Shown here: piece by piece, positions 1-9,021 of the stretch
Layout: every line of letters begins with the position of its first letter
Position numbering within the stretch: the first letter of the stretch is position 1
Assembly: GCF_009856825.1 (NCBI RefSeq)
Contig: NZ_WVTD01000006.1
Location: 124,001 to 188,000, forward strand
Direction: 5' to 3'
Source: Novosphingobium silvae
Lineage (GTDB): Bacteria > Pseudomonadota > Alphaproteobacteria > Sphingomonadales > Sphingomonadaceae
Length of the DNA: 64,000 nucleotides
Made by a program: the position numbers and the translations under genes
Notes under the pieces: model-generated
What the model was told of the DNA's origin: nothing
The model's input: only the letters and a program-made list of their open reading frames with translations
The model's database searches: none

Positions 1-441
1 TCAGTCTCCGTAATCATTTTTCACGCGGAGGCGCGGAGACGCGGAGCGGCCTGCGGCCGGTTCATACCCGTTGACGACGCGCCGGATACCGCTCTTCATG
101 GTCTCGCCACCAAAGTTCAGCAGCAGCCCTACGGGCTGATTGAGCAAACGCAAGTAAGTGAGCAACTGCTTGCCATGGACGCGGGTCAGCTGCTCGACGG
201 ACTTTATCTCGACGACCAGCCGATCATCGACGATCAGATCGGCGCGGAAGGCAGCCGGGAAGTGCAGACCTTCGAACGTGATGGCGACCGGCTTCTGCCG
301 GTCAGCCTTCCATCCCGCCCGCTCAAGGCTCGCGGCAAGCACGGTTTCATAGACGCTTTCCAAAAGGCCCGGCCCGAGGTCTCGATGGATGCGCAAGGCT
401 GCATCGACGACCTCGGCGCTCAAACGATCGATCTCGGCCAT
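1..441 (-). CDS. GxxExxY family protein
   Basis: This 146-residue protein belongs to the GxxExxY family, whose biochemical function is not established; a nuclease-like fold has been suggested for the family. The signature reads GLLESVY near residues 25-31, after the usual opening that leads into RIHRDLGPG. A later DLIVDDRLVVEIKSV stretch resembles the D...ExK core of PD-(D/E)XK enzymes, which is inference. The gene is complete, because its TGA falls exactly at the window edge. A GGAGAGAAG sequence before the ATG is a good ribosome site and lies partly inside a flanking 25-bp repeat. Its last residues are encoded by the matching inverted copy. Family assignment is secure; function is not. Confidence 0.9.
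   Translation of the reverse strand: MAEIDRLSAEVVDAALRIHRDLGPGLLESVYETVLAASLERAGWKADRQKPVAITFEGLHFPAAFRADLIVDDRLVVEIKSVEQLTRVHGKQLLTYLRLLNQPVGLLLNFGGETMKSGIRRVVNGYEPAAGRSASPRLRVKNDYGD
22..46 (+). repeat. 25-bp inverted repeat, copy A
   Basis: The repeat consists of CA followed by three CGCGGAG units separated by single G and A bases. It is a perfect inverted match to 447-471. This copy lies inside the 3' end of the GxxExxY gene and encodes the residues just before its C-terminal KNDYGD. Confidence 0.9.
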
Positions 442-446
442 CTTCT

Positions 447-471
447 CTCCGCGTCTCCGCGCCTCCGCGTG
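447..471 (-). repeat. 25-bp inverted repeat, copy B
   Basis: Perfect reverse complement of 22-46. It ends five bases before the GxxExxY start codon on the minus strand, so its terminal GGAG forms part of that gene's ribosome binding site. The two copies bracket the gene almost exactly. Confidence 0.9.
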
Positions 472-505
472 CCTCCTTCTATTCAGGCTCGCTCATCCTT
501 GCCAA

Positions 506-1441
506 TCAAAGGGTTTTAACCAGCTCCTCGATCTCGGCCATGGTCGAGGCGGAGGTCACTTCCACTTCGCCGGCCGAGCGCTTGATCATCGGGCCAACGA
601 CCTTGCCGCCCAGTTCCACGAAGCGCTCGACGCCGGCGGCGTGCATGGCGATGGCGCTCTCGCGCCAGCGGACGCGGCCGGTGACCTGTTCGACCAGCAG
701 GCGCTGGACCTCGGATGGGTCGGTGACCACCGATGCGGTCACGTTGGCGAAAAGCGCAACCCGCAGCGGTCCCGGAGGCGTTGCGGCCAGCGCCTCTGCC
801 ATGGCATCGGCGGCGGGCTGCATGAGCGGGCAGTGGAACGGCGCGGAGACAGGAAGCGCGATGCCGCGCTTGATGCCGTGATCCTTGACGAGCGCGATTG
901 CCCGCTCGATCGCTTCCTTGTGGCCGGACAGCACGACCTGCGTGGGATCGTTGTCGTTGGCGACGGTGCAGACCTGGCCTTCCGCGGCTGCCTGCGCCAG
1001 CGCGCTCGCCTTCTCAATGTCGGCGCCGAGCAGCGCGGCCATGGAGCCCACGCCCACCGGCACGGCGGCCTGCATCGATTCGCCGCGAAGCTTGAGAAGG
1101 CGCGCGGTGTCGGCCAGGCTGAAGGCGCCTGCGGCACACAGCGCGGTATATTCGCCCAGCGAGTGACCGGCGACGTAGTCCGCCTTGTCGGCCAGCGAGA
1201 TGCCGCCCTCCTTCTCCAGCACGCGCAGCACCGCAATGGCGTGCGCCATGATCGCGGGCTGGGCGTTGGCGGTGAGCGTCAGCTCGTCTTCGGGGCCCTG
1301 CGTCATGATGCGGAAGAGATGCTGGCCGAGCGCTTCGTCAACCTCCTGGAAAACCTCGCGAGCGACGGCGCTCGCCTCTGCGAGTTCGGCGCCCATGCCG
1401 ACCTTCTGGCTGCCCTGTCCCGGGAAAACGAATGCACGCAT
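506..1441 (-). CDS. fabD: Malonyl-CoA:ACP transacylase FabD
   Basis: FabD transfers malonyl groups from CoA to acyl carrier protein to supply type II fatty-acid synthesis in the cytoplasm. The 311-residue protein starts with the typical RAFVFPGQGSQ (GQGSQ at 8-12). The nucleophile elbow GHSLGE places the catalytic serine at about 95, and the catalytic histidine is in APFHCPLM at about 203. The frame stays open far upstream, but this ATG follows AAGGACGG at a sensible distance and matches the family N-terminus. In many relatives fabG follows fabD directly; here the next gene is the GxxExxY cassette, which may have separated the pair. Confidence 0.97.
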   Translation of the reverse strand: MRAFVFPGQGSQKVGMGAELAEASAVAREVFQEVDEALGQHLFRIMTQGPEDELTLTANAQPAIMAHAIAVLRVLEKEGGISLADKADYVAGHSLGEYTALCAAGAFSLADTARLLKLRGESMQAAVPVGVGSMAALLGADIEKASALAQAAAEGQVCTVANDNDPTQVVLSGHKEAIERAIALVKDHGIKRGIALPVSAPFHCPLMQPAADAMAEALAATPPGPLRVALFANVTASVVTDPSEVQRLLVEQVTGRVRWRESAIAMHAAGVERFVELGGKVVGPMIKRSAGEVEVTSASTMAEIEELVKTL

Positions 1442-1568
1442 CTTGCGACCGTCCTTGCCTTGTGCGGCGAGCGGCGCGGCGCGAACGGCCCGCCACCCGC
1501 GCGAATCGAGTGTGGCGCAGCGGGTTATTGACCTTGTTGGCTCGGGGCAAGCCCTGGCGCGGCCACGC

Positions 1569-2378
1569 TCAACCGAAAGGCACGATCCGGTTGCCGCTGT
1601 CGTGCCCGATGTCGGCCTCTCCCAGGAATGCGATGGAGTGCCGGTCGCACCAGTAGCGGGCGATACCTTCCGCCTCCGCGCCGAACGGGCGATCGTTGCG
1701 GGGAACGTCGCTGACGCGCCCGAGACGAAGGCCCGCGATACCGCCAAGGTGCGCCGTCACGTGGAAGAACAGGCGGTCGACGGCATAGAGGTATTCCGAA
1801 ACCTCCTCCACCATGACGACATGGTTGGCGAGGCCCGGCATCAGCCGGGTGCCGCACAGCATCCCCAGCGTCATGAGGTTGAACGCGGCGACCGGGTGAC
1901 GCTCCCCGGCCAGCGAGGGCTCAAGCCCGTCCTGCCGGCCGGACAGGTATCCAAGCGCCCGGCGAACGGCCTCGTCGCCGCCGGGGCGCCTCGCATCCGC
2001 AGGCATAGGCCCGTGGACCGGTCGGCCGATGCGCTCGCGGTAAAGCGCGCCCAGCAGATAGCCCGCGTCCGAATAGCCCAGATAGATCTTGTCGCCGGCG
2101 GCATGGGTGAAAGCGGCGATGGCGTCCTCAGCGATCCGGCAGGCGCCATATCCTCCGCGCGCGAACCAGACCGCATCGACCGAGGGATCGTTCGCGCACT
2201 CCACCAGGGCATCGGTGCGCAGCCTGTCGCTTCCGGCGAAATGCCCATCGGTTGCGAAGCACTGTTCGTGTACGACGATCTCGACGTCTGGAAATTCTGC
2301 GCCCGCGAGCGCGATCACTCGCGCGGCATCCTCGCGCGTGATCGGTGTGGAAGGCGCACAGACGGCGATGCGTGTCAT
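1569..2378 (-). CDS. ldcA: LD-carboxypeptidase (peptidase S66)
   Basis: S66 serine peptidases remove the terminal D-alanine from murein tetrapeptides during cell-wall recycling. In this 269-residue protein the nucleophile serine is in LGYSDAG (about 103). The expected glutamate is in MVEEVSEY (about 191-192) and the histidine in IGHDSGN (about 259), so the Ser-Glu-His triad is complete. The start is placed at MTRIAVCAPS, where the family fold begins, although the frame runs 16 codons further up. It is divergent from a Mur ligase gene that probably reuses the tripeptide this enzyme releases. No signal peptide is visible, consistent with a cytoplasmic recycling enzyme. Confidence 0.92.
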   Translation of the reverse strand: MTRIAVCAPSTPITREDAARVIALAGAEFPDVEIVVHEQCFATDGHFAGSDRLRTDALVECANDPSVDAVWFARGGYGACRIAEDAIAAFTHAAGDKIYLGYSDAGYLLGALYRERIGRPVHGPMPADARRPGGDEAVRRALGYLSGRQDGLEPSLAGERHPVAAFNLMTLGMLCGTRLMPGLANHVVMVEEVSEYLYAVDRLFFHVTAHLGGIAGLRLGRVSDVPRNDRPFGAEAEGIARYWCDRHSIAFLGEADIGHDSGNRIVPFG

Positions 2379-2514
2379 GGCATGCACTCTACTCACGCCG
2401 CATTCCTTCGCGAAGGCGCGCCGCACCGCTTATCCACCAGCGAAATCGGGGCGGACCGTCACGCGCAAAGGGATGCCGGTTGAGTTTGGCCGGTCCAGCG
2501 AATACCCCTTCGCC

Positions 2515-3927
2515 ATGATAGACGATACCGACCTTACCGCCCACCCCTGGTTCTTCTGCGGCATCGGCGGGTCCGGCATGCTGCCGCTCGCGCTCATCCT
2601 CAAGGGGCACGGCGCCCGGGTCGCAGGCTCGGACCGCAGCCGCGACCAGGGCCGCACGCCCGAGAAGTTCGCCTGGCTGGAGCAGCTCGGCTTCGATCTC
2701 CATCCGCAGGACGGCAGCGGCGTGACGTCACCCGACCAGACCCTCGTCGCCTCGGCCGCGGTGGAGGATACCGTGCCCGAAGTGGTGCGCGCGCGCGAAC
2801 TCGGATGTCCGCGCATGAGCCGCGCGCAACTCCTGGCGCGACTGTTCAACGCCGCGCCTTTCGGCATCGCCGTGGGCGGCACCTCCGGCAAGTCCACGGT
2901 GACGGGGATGATCGGATGGATCATGACCGAGGCCGGGCGCGATCCCACGATCATGAACGGCGCGGTGATGAAGAACTTCGCCACCGCAGACGCGCCCTTC
3001 GCCAGCGCACGGGTCGGACAGGGAGCGGTCTTCGTCTCGGAAGTCGACGAAAGCGACGGCTCGATTGCGCTGTACCGGCCCAAGGTCGCCGTGCTCGGCA
3101 ACGTCAGCCTGGACCACAAGAGCCTTGAGGAGCTGCGCGAACTTTTCGGAGATTTTCTCAATCAGGCAGAGGCTTGCGCCATAAATCTCGACGACGTTGA
3201 AACACGGGCTCTCGCGGGCTCTGCGGCGCAGCGGGTCACTTTCGGCATCACTTCGCAGGATGCGCATATCCACGCGCGCGATGTGCAGGAAGGCCCGACG
3301 ACGCTCACGGCTACCGTGGTCGACCGGCGCGAGGGCAGCGCTCATCCGCTCACCCTGCGCGTGCCCGGGCGCCACAATCTCTACAATGCGCTGGCGGCGA
3401 TCGCCGCGGCGAGCGCGGCGGGGGTCCCCGTATCGCAGGCAGTGGCCGCTCTTGGATCGTTCGCCGGACTGGCCCGGCGCTTCGACGTGGTCGGCACCTC
3501 GCCGTCCGGCATCACGGTGATCGACGACTTCGGCCACAACCCGGACAAGGTCTCGGCCACGCTGGCGACCCTGAAGGCGCATCCCGGCCGCGTGATCGCG
3601 TTCTTCCAGCCCCACGGTTACGGCCCGCTGCGGCAGATAGGTGCGCAGCTCGCGGAAGTTCTCGCCACAAGGCTCGGCCCCGATGACGTCACTGTGCTGT
3701 GCGATCCCGTCTATTTCGGCGGCACGGTAGACCGCAGCCAGGGAAGCGAGCGGATCGCCGGTCTGATCCGCGAACATGGCGGCAATGCGCAGTACATCGC
3801 CGCGCGCGCCGAGTGCGTGGCCTGGATCGCGGCGAACGCGCGCCCCGACGACCGTATCGTCGTCATGGGCGCGCGGGACGACACGCTCACCGCCTTCGCC
3901 AAGGACATCCTCGCGGCGCTGCCCTAG
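2515..3927 (+). CDS. mpl: Mur ligase, Mpl/MurC-like (murein peptide recycling)
   Basis: Mpl-type ligases attach the recycled tripeptide L-Ala-gamma-D-Glu-meso-DAP to UDP-MurNAc in an ATP-dependent step. The 470-residue protein opens with a dinucleotide-like GIGGSGM loop (15-21). It has an ATP loop GTSGKST at 122-128, a VDESDGS metal-site segment near 175, and DDFGHNPDKV near 337 in the C-terminal domain. Canonical MurC and Mpl have GTHGKTT and DD(F/Y)AHHP at these sites, so this is a divergent member and its substrate is inferred. Its divergent neighbour, an LD-carboxypeptidase, supports a recycling role. The start is uncertain: ATG 2473 in the same frame has AAAGGG directly before it. Confidence 0.8.
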   Translation: MIDDTDLTAHPWFFCGIGGSGMLPLALILKGHGARVAGSDRSRDQGRTPEKFAWLEQLGFDLHPQDGSGVTSPDQTLVASAAVEDTVPEVVRARELGCPRMSRAQLLARLFNAAPFGIAVGGTSGKSTVTGMIGWIMTEAGRDPTIMNGAVMKNFATADAPFASARVGQGAVFVSEVDESDGSIALYRPKVAVLGNVSLDHKSLEELRELFGDFLNQAEACAINLDDVETRALAGSAAQRVTFGITSQDAHIHARDVQEGPTTLTATVVDRREGSAHPLTLRVPGRHNLYNALAAIAAASAAGVPVSQAVAALGSFAGLARRFDVVGTSPSGITVIDDFGHNPDKVSATLATLKAHPGRVIAFFQPHGYGPLRQIGAQLAEVLATRLGPDDVTVLCDPVYFGGTVDRSQGSERIAGLIREHGGNAQYIAARAECVAWIAANARPDDRIVVMGARDDTLTAFAKDILAALP

Positions 3928-3996
3928 CGGGGACACCGGGCGCGCGATCGCCCGGCGGGCGCTATCGCCGCTCCAGTCGAAGCGAGCGCCGGAGGC

Positions 3997-4941
3997 TCAA
4001 TGCGCCTTGCCGCGCGCCTTGGCGAAGAGGTGGACGACCATTGCCACCAGGCCGCCCAGCACCAGGCCGACGAGCGCCGAAGCCACGGCATAGGCCAGCC
4101 ACCCTGCCACCGGCCCCAGCGGTCCGGTCGCGGCTTCGAGCGCGTGCTGGATGTCGTGCGCCACATGGGCGGGCTGCGGCAGTCCCAGTTCCTCAAGGCC
4201 ATGGAGGATGATCCCGCCGCCGACCCAGAGCATGGCCAGCGTGCCGACGCTGCCCAGGAGCTTGAGCACCACGGGCATTGCCTTCAGCAGCATGCGCCCT
4301 GTCGCCTGCGCACCGGCGCCGGGCTTCTTCGCAAGGTGCAGGCCCACATCGTCCATCTTCACGATGAGCGCCACGGCCCCATAGACGGCAACCGTGATCG
4401 CAATGCCGACCAGCGCCAGAGTGACGGCGCGGGCGAACAGGGTTCCTTCAGCGACTTCGGCCAGAGCGATCGCCATGATCTCGGCCGAGAGGATGAGGTC
4501 CGTGCGGATCGCGCCCGAAACCCGCGTCTTCTCGAAAGTGGCGATGTCCTCGACCGGATCTTCCAGCGTCTCGCCGTGCTTTTCGCCGCCGATCTTCTCG
4601 ATCACCTTTTCCGCGCCTTCGAAGGCCAGATAAAGGCCGCCGATCATCAGGATCGGGGTGATGGCCTGGGGCAGGAACGCGCTCAGCAGCAGCGCGATCG
4701 GCAGCAGGATCAGCAGCTTGTTGCGAAAGGACCCCTTGGCGATCTTCCAGATGATCGGGAGTTCCCGGTCGGGCGTGAAGCCGGTGACGTAGCCGGGGGT
4801 CACGGCCGCATCGTCGATCACCACGCCCGCCGCCTTGGTCCCGGCCTTGGCGACCCCGACGCCGACGTCATCGAGCGAGGCGGCGGCGGCACGGGCGATG
4901 ACGGACACGTCGTCAAGCAGGGCGACTAGGCCGGAAGGCAT
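3997..4941 (-). CDS. DUF808 family inner-membrane protein (YedI-like)
   Basis: This 314-residue polytopic protein belongs to the DUF808/YedI family, for which no biochemical function is known. Family hallmarks are the start [16 protein letters not shown], the [21 protein letters not shown] segment and the [14 protein letters not shown] stretch. Several hydrophobic helices follow in the C-terminal half. An AAGGA sequence six bases before the ATG fixes the start. It is divergent from the flagellin gene and shares a 176-bp intergenic region with it. Family assignment is firm; role unknown. Confidence 0.88.
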   Translation of the reverse strand: MPSGLVALLDDVSVIARAAAASLDDVGVGVAKAGTKAAGVVIDDAAVTPGYVTGFTPDRELPIIWKIAKGSFRNKLLILLPIALLLSAFLPQAITPILMIGGLYLAFEGAEKVIEKIGGEKHGETLEDPVEDIATFEKTRVSGAIRTDLILSAEIMAIALAEVAEGTLFARAVTLALVGIAITVAVYGAVALIVKMDDVGLHLAKKPGAGAQATGRMLLKAMPVVLKLLGSVGTLAMLWVGGGIILHGLEELGLPQPAHVAHDIQHALEAATGPLGPVAGWLAYAVASALVGLVLGGLVAMVVHLFAKARGKAH

Positions 4942-5024
4942 CGGAAATCCTTTTGTTTGCAGATGCGAAGCGAATGCAAGCCATGCGGGGGAAAAGAGTT
5001 CCGATCAAGCGAAAGACGCGGCGC

Positions 5025-5051
5025 TTAATTGTAGAGCGGCCGCGCCGTTCT
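5025..5051 (+). promoter_or_regulatory. Candidate sigma-28-type flagellin promoter
   Basis: TTAA at 5025-5028 and GCCGTTCT at 5044-5051 are separated by 15 bases. This is close to the sigma-28 pattern TAAA-N15-GCCGATAA, with the GCCG core intact and three mismatches in the rest of the -10 box. It lies 66 bases upstream of the flagellin start. The match is partial. Confidence 0.4.
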
Positions 5052-5117
5052 CTTTCCTGTACGAAGGAGGCGCCAAGCTCGGAGCCTTCACGATCAAGGC
5101 TTTACCGGGGAAACTTC

Positions 5118-5942
5118 ATGTCTGTCATCAACACCAACATCAGCGCTGTTCGCGCCTCCAACGCTTCGAACTCGGCCAACAAGATGCTCGGCACCGCGAT
5201 GGAGCGCCTGTCGACCGGCAAGCGCATCAACTCGGCCAAGGACGATGCCGCGGGCCTCGCCATCTCCACCTCTATGACCTCGCAGATCCGCGGCATGAGC
5301 CAGGGCATCCGCAACGCCAACGACGGCATCTCGCTCGCCCAGACCGCTGAGGGCTCGCTCTCGGAAGTCAGCAACATGCTCCAGCGCGTCCGCGAACTGG
5401 CGATCCAGTCGGCGTCCGGCACCTACCAGTCCTCCGACCGCGCCGCGATGCAGCAGGAAGTGACCGCGCTCACCTCGCAGATCAGCGACTCGCTGACCCA
5501 GACCAAGTTCAACGGCAACACCCTGCTCTCGACCACCTCGGGCAGCGACCTCAGCTTCGACATCCAGACCGGCGCGAACTCGGGCGAGAAGGTCACGCTG
5601 ACGTCCAAGGCGATCGACGGCGCGAACCTCAACGCCTCGGCGCTCGACGTGACCGACGCCACCAAGGCTGCCACCACGCTGACCAAGGTCGATGCCGCGC
5701 TCAAGGACGTGAACGCCACCCGCGCCTCGCTCGGCGCCGGCCAGAACCGCCTCGAATCGGCGATCAACAACCTGACCAACAACGTCACCAACCTGTCGGA
5801 CGCGCGTAGCCGCATCGAGGACGCTGACTATTCGGCCGAGACCACGCAGATGGCCAAGGCGCAGATCCTGAGCCAGGCCTCGACCGCCATGCTCGCGCAG
5901 GCCAACCAGAGCCAGCAGAACGTCCTGTCCCTGCTGCGCTAA
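5118..5942 (+). CDS. fliC: Flagellin
   Basis: Flagellin is the exported subunit that builds the flagellar filament. The 274-residue protein carries the classic N-terminal D0/D1 sequence ([15 protein letters not shown], then [22 protein letters not shown]). Its C-terminal helix ends in the usual [14 protein letters not shown]. The central variable region is short, so this is a minimal flagellin. The start follows a GGGG-rich ribosome site and matches the invariant N-terminus. No other flagellar gene is nearby: it sits between a DUF808 gene and an aminopeptidase. A weak sigma-28-like promoter lies upstream, and two strong hairpins follow the stop. Confidence 0.97.
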   Translation: MSVINTNISAVRASNASNSANKMLGTAMERLSTGKRINSAKDDAAGLAISTSMTSQIRGMSQGIRNANDGISLAQTAEGSLSEVSNMLQRVRELAIQSASGTYQSSDRAAMQQEVTALTSQISDSLTQTKFNGNTLLSTTSGSDLSFDIQTGANSGEKVTLTSKAIDGANLNASALDVTDATKAATTLTKVDAALKDVNATRASLGAGQNRLESAINNLTNNVTNLSDARSRIEDADYSAETTQMAKAQILSQASTAMLAQANQSQQNVLSLLR

Positions 5943-5956
5943 ACACCTGACTTCGC

Positions 5957-5984
5957 GTCGCCGCGCCCTCCTTCTCGCGGCGAC
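5957..5984 (+). terminator. Hairpin after flagellin
   Basis: A perfect 9-bp stem (GTCGCCGCG with CGCGGCGAC) and a 10-base loop begin 14 bases after the flagellin stop. No T-run follows, so it may stabilise the mRNA 3' end rather than terminate alone. Confidence 0.5.
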
Positions 5985-6017
5985 CCGATGAGGCCTCCCG
6001 TCCCCCCGGAGGGCCAG

Positions 6018-6044
6018 CCCGGCGGTCAGTCCCTGACCGCCGGG
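6018..6044 (+). terminator. Probable flagellin terminator
   Basis: Perfect 11-bp stem, CCCGGCGGTCA paired with TGACCGCCGGG, with a 5-base loop. It is followed by the T-rich CGTTTCGGTTTCC. Placed after the flagellin gene. Confidence 0.65.
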
Positions 6045-6104
6045 CGTTTCGGTTTCCGCAGGGCAGGTCCGGGGGCGCGGCTTCCAGAGGCGCGCACCAA
6101 AAGA

Positions 6105-6138
6105 CAACGCCGCCCCTGCTAGCGCAGGGACGGCGTTG
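6105..6138 (-). terminator. Terminator of the M1 aminopeptidase gene
   Basis: On the minus strand a long hairpin (outer stem CAACGCCG with CGGCGTTG, inner CCCTGC/GCAGGG) is followed by TCTTTT. It lies about 40 bases past the aminopeptidase stop. Confidence 0.75.
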
Positions 6139-6178
6139 CTGCGTTTCCATGTAGGTGGGACGCTTCGGGGAAGGCCGC

Positions 6179-8854
6179 TCAGTTCGAGAAGCGGGCCTTC
6201 CTCAGCCACGTGTCCACCTCGCCCATGCGGGTTTCGCGGACCTTGATGCGATCGCGGATGCGGGCGATCGCCTCGTCCACCGGGCGGCGGGCTCCGGCGG
6301 GCAGGTGCGCGTCAGCATAGGCGCGCAGCTTGCCTTCCATCGCCGGATCCGAGCTGCCCTGCGCAAGCCGCGCGACGTAGCGCGTGGCACCCGAGACGTC
6401 GACGCGGGCCATGACGGCATCGTGATTGGCCGCTACGAAGTCGAACGCCTTGTCGGGCTGGCCCACGGCGACCGAGCTGATGATGACCGGGCTCGTCGTC
6501 ACACCCGGCTCGTCGGTGAGCGCGAGCGCGAGGGCCTTGTCGGCAAGCGCCGGATCGCGTGCCATGCCGAGCAGCGAGTAGAGCGTCGTCTTCACCTGCG
6601 CCGAGCTTTCCTCGCGCGCCATGGCGTGAAGCGTCTCCCAGGTCTGCGCATCGGCGTTCTTGGCGACAACGGTGAGGATCGCGACCCTGAGCGAAGGATC
6701 GATCGCAGCCGCGTCCGTCTTCGAGGCAGCGAAGCGGCGGCGCGCTTCTGCGACGACGGTGGGCTCGCCAAGGCCGCCCAGCGTCTCGATAAGGGCGGCA
6801 CGCAAGTCGCCGTCGGTCACGGGCTCGTCGGCGCGCGGCGTCCAGCCCAGACGCTTGAGGACGGGCAGCAGGCGCGCATTGCCGAAGCGCGACAGGGCGG
6901 CCTGGCGCTTCTCGTCTCCGGCCGCATAGCCGCCCAGATCGGCGATGACCTTGGCGGCCCGCTCCATCACCTGCGACGAGGAATCCGCAGGAAGGCCCTT
7001 CACCACGTCCAGCATGTCGGCCATAGGCTGGCGACCGGCATAGCCCAGCGCCACCGCATCGTTGAGGATGCCCAGCTGGTCGACCGGCTTCACCTTCGCG
7101 ATGGCCTTTGTGAGGCCCGCGAAAGTCGCCGGATCGTAAAGCACGCGATAGTAGCCCGACTGGCCTGCGTTCACGACCACCGGGCCGCACCCTGCAACCT
7201 TGAGCGTCCCCCTGCCCTGCAGGAGCGTTTCGGCGCCCTCTCCCGTCAGCCCCGCGGCACGCACGGGCACGCGCCAAGCAAGCGGCTTCTTGTCCGCCCG
7301 GTCGCGGGTGAACTCACCCTGTTCGAGCGCCAGGCTGGTCTCGCCCCCGGCGCAGGAGGCAGTGGCTGTTACCAGCGGAATGCCGGACTGCAGCGTGAAG
7401 TCGTGCGCGATCTGCGCGATCGGCTTGCCCGAAGCCGTCTCGATCTCGCGCCAGAGGTCGTCGGTCACCGTGTTCGAGTTCTTGTAGCGGTTCATGTAGG
7501 TGCGCACGCCCGCGCGCCACTGGTCCGAGCCCGCATAGGCCTCGAGCATGCGGATCACCGCCTCGCCCTTGGAGTAGGTGATCGAATCGAAGGCCTGGCT
7601 GGCCTCCTCGACGGTCTTGATCGGGTGGATGATCGGGTGCGTGGTCACATAGGCATCCTGCCCCATCGCCGCCTCGCGCGAGGCCAGCGCGGTCAGTTCA
7701 GGATGCCATTCGGGGTGGAACTTCTCGGTCGCCCGGCTCTCCATCCACGAGGCGAAGCCCTCGTTCAGCCAGAGATCGTCCCACCACGACATCGTCACGA
7801 GATCGCCGAACCACTGGTGCGCCATCTCGTGCGCGACGACGGTGAAGATGCGCTCGCGAAGCGAGTTGGACGCGATCTTGGGATCGAGCAGCATCGCGTT
7901 CTCGAAGTAGAAGATCGCGCCCCAGTTCTCCATCGCGGAGAAGAACTGGCTGCGGCCGGGCGCCGCGATGTGGTCGAGCTTGGGCAGCGGATAGGGCGTG
8001 CCGAAGTAGTCGTTCATCCACGGCAGCAGGTCCGCCGAAGCGCCTAGTGCATAGTCGGCCTGCGCAAGATCGCCGCGCTTGGTGAGCACGCCGATCTCGG
8101 TCCCTGCCGCGTTGGTCGTCTTGCGCTCGAAATCGCCGAGGCCGAAGAAGAGCAGATAGGTCGACATCTTCGGGCTCTGGCCGAACGTCACCAGCGTCTT
8201 GCCGCCGCCAAGGTCCTTGCGGCTTTCGACCGGCAGATTGCCCACCGCGACCTCGTCGGACGGCACGATCGTCTTCAGGCTGAACGTCGCCTTGTAGAAC
8301 GGCTCGTCCCAGGAAGGCATGAAGCGGCGCGCGTCGGAATTCTCGAACTGCGTGAACAGCGCGCGCTTGCTGCTGCCGTCCGCCGCCTTGTAGTCGAGCG
8401 CGAAGAGGCCATAGGCCTGCGTGTTGATCTTGCCCGCATAGTCGATCGAGAGGACATAGCTTCCCGGAGCGATCGCCTTGGCAAAGGTGAAGGTCGCCGT
8501 CTGCGCCTTTTCGTCGAGTTCGACGAGCGGCGTGCCGAGCGCCTTGCCGGCGAGCGCTGCCCGGGCGATCGTGAGGTCGGCCGCCTGAAGCGTAATCGTG
8601 CGGGTCTCCGCCAGCACGTCCACGGTGATCGCGGCCTTGCCGGTGAAGGTCAGCGCCTTGGCGTCGGGCGTGACCGTCACGTCGTAGTGGCTGGGGCGGA
8701 CGGTGCGCGGAAGCTGGGTGGTGACCGTCTCTGCGGTCGCGCCCTTGCTGGTGGAGGCATTCGTCGACTGCGCGGCCGCCGGAAGCGTAACGAACGTCGA
8801 GAGGGCAACGCCGGCAAGAAGCACCGGCATGGCGCAGCGAACATTGATTTTCAT
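6179..8854 (-). CDS. Secreted M1 family zinc aminopeptidase
   Basis: M1 metallopeptidases remove N-terminal residues from peptides. The 891-residue protein has a clear Sec signal peptide with cleavage after about LPAAAQ, so it acts outside the cytoplasm. The zinc site is HEMAHQW at about 341-347, with the third ligand in NEGFASW near 364. The substrate-anchoring motif is SAMEN at about 306-310, where the family usually has GAMEN. An ERAP1-like C-terminal helical domain fills the last roughly 350 residues. It stands alone, converges with flagellin and has its own terminator. Exact peptide specificity cannot be read from sequence. Confidence 0.95.
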   Translation of the reverse strand: MKINVRCAMPVLLAGVALSTFVTLPAAAQSTNASTSKGATAETVTTQLPRTVRPSHYDVTVTPDAKALTFTGKAAITVDVLAETRTITLQAADLTIARAALAGKALGTPLVELDEKAQTATFTFAKAIAPGSYVLSIDYAGKINTQAYGLFALDYKAADGSSKRALFTQFENSDARRFMPSWDEPFYKATFSLKTIVPSDEVAVGNLPVESRKDLGGGKTLVTFGQSPKMSTYLLFFGLGDFERKTTNAAGTEIGVLTKRGDLAQADYALGASADLLPWMNDYFGTPYPLPKLDHIAAPGRSQFFSAMENWGAIFYFENAMLLDPKIASNSLRERIFTVVAHEMAHQWFGDLVTMSWWDDLWLNEGFASWMESRATEKFHPEWHPELTALASREAAMGQDAYVTTHPIIHPIKTVEEASQAFDSITYSKGEAVIRMLEAYAGSDQWRAGVRTYMNRYKNSNTVTDDLWREIETASGKPIAQIAHDFTLQSGIPLVTATASCAGGETSLALEQGEFTRDRADKKPLAWRVPVRAAGLTGEGAETLLQGRGTLKVAGCGPVVVNAGQSGYYRVLYDPATFAGLTKAIAKVKPVDQLGILNDAVALGYAGRQPMADMLDVVKGLPADSSSQVMERAAKVIADLGGYAAGDEKRQAALSRFGNARLLPVLKRLGWTPRADEPVTDGDLRAALIETLGGLGEPTVVAEARRRFAASKTDAAAIDPSLRVAILTVVAKNADAQTWETLHAMAREESSAQVKTTLYSLLGMARDPALADKALALALTDEPGVTTSPVIISSVAVGQPDKAFDFVAANHDAVMARVDVSGATRYVARLAQGSSDPAMEGKLRAYADAHLPAGARRPVDEAIARIRDRIKVRETRMGEVDTWLRKARFSN

Positions 8855-8993
8855 GGACGACTCGTATTTGGGAAAGGACGACCTGTGCTAACGTGCGTAC
8901 CAAAGGGCGCAACAAAAATGCCATGATGGGCAACACTGTGCCCGAACAGGCACCCGAAAGCGGCCTCCCGCGTGGCGGGCATGCGGGTTGCAC

Positions 8994-9021
8994 TTGCATT
9001 GTCGCCCGATTCCGCTATGGG
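8994..9021 (+). promoter_or_regulatory. Probable promoter of the rpsF operon
   Basis: TTGCAT (8994-8999) and TATGGG (9016-9021) are separated by 16 bases. This resembles sigma-70-type promoters of alphaproteobacterial ribosomal genes. The predicted leader of about 100 bases would suit S6/S18 feedback control, but I could not establish a defined leader fold. Confidence 0.5.
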
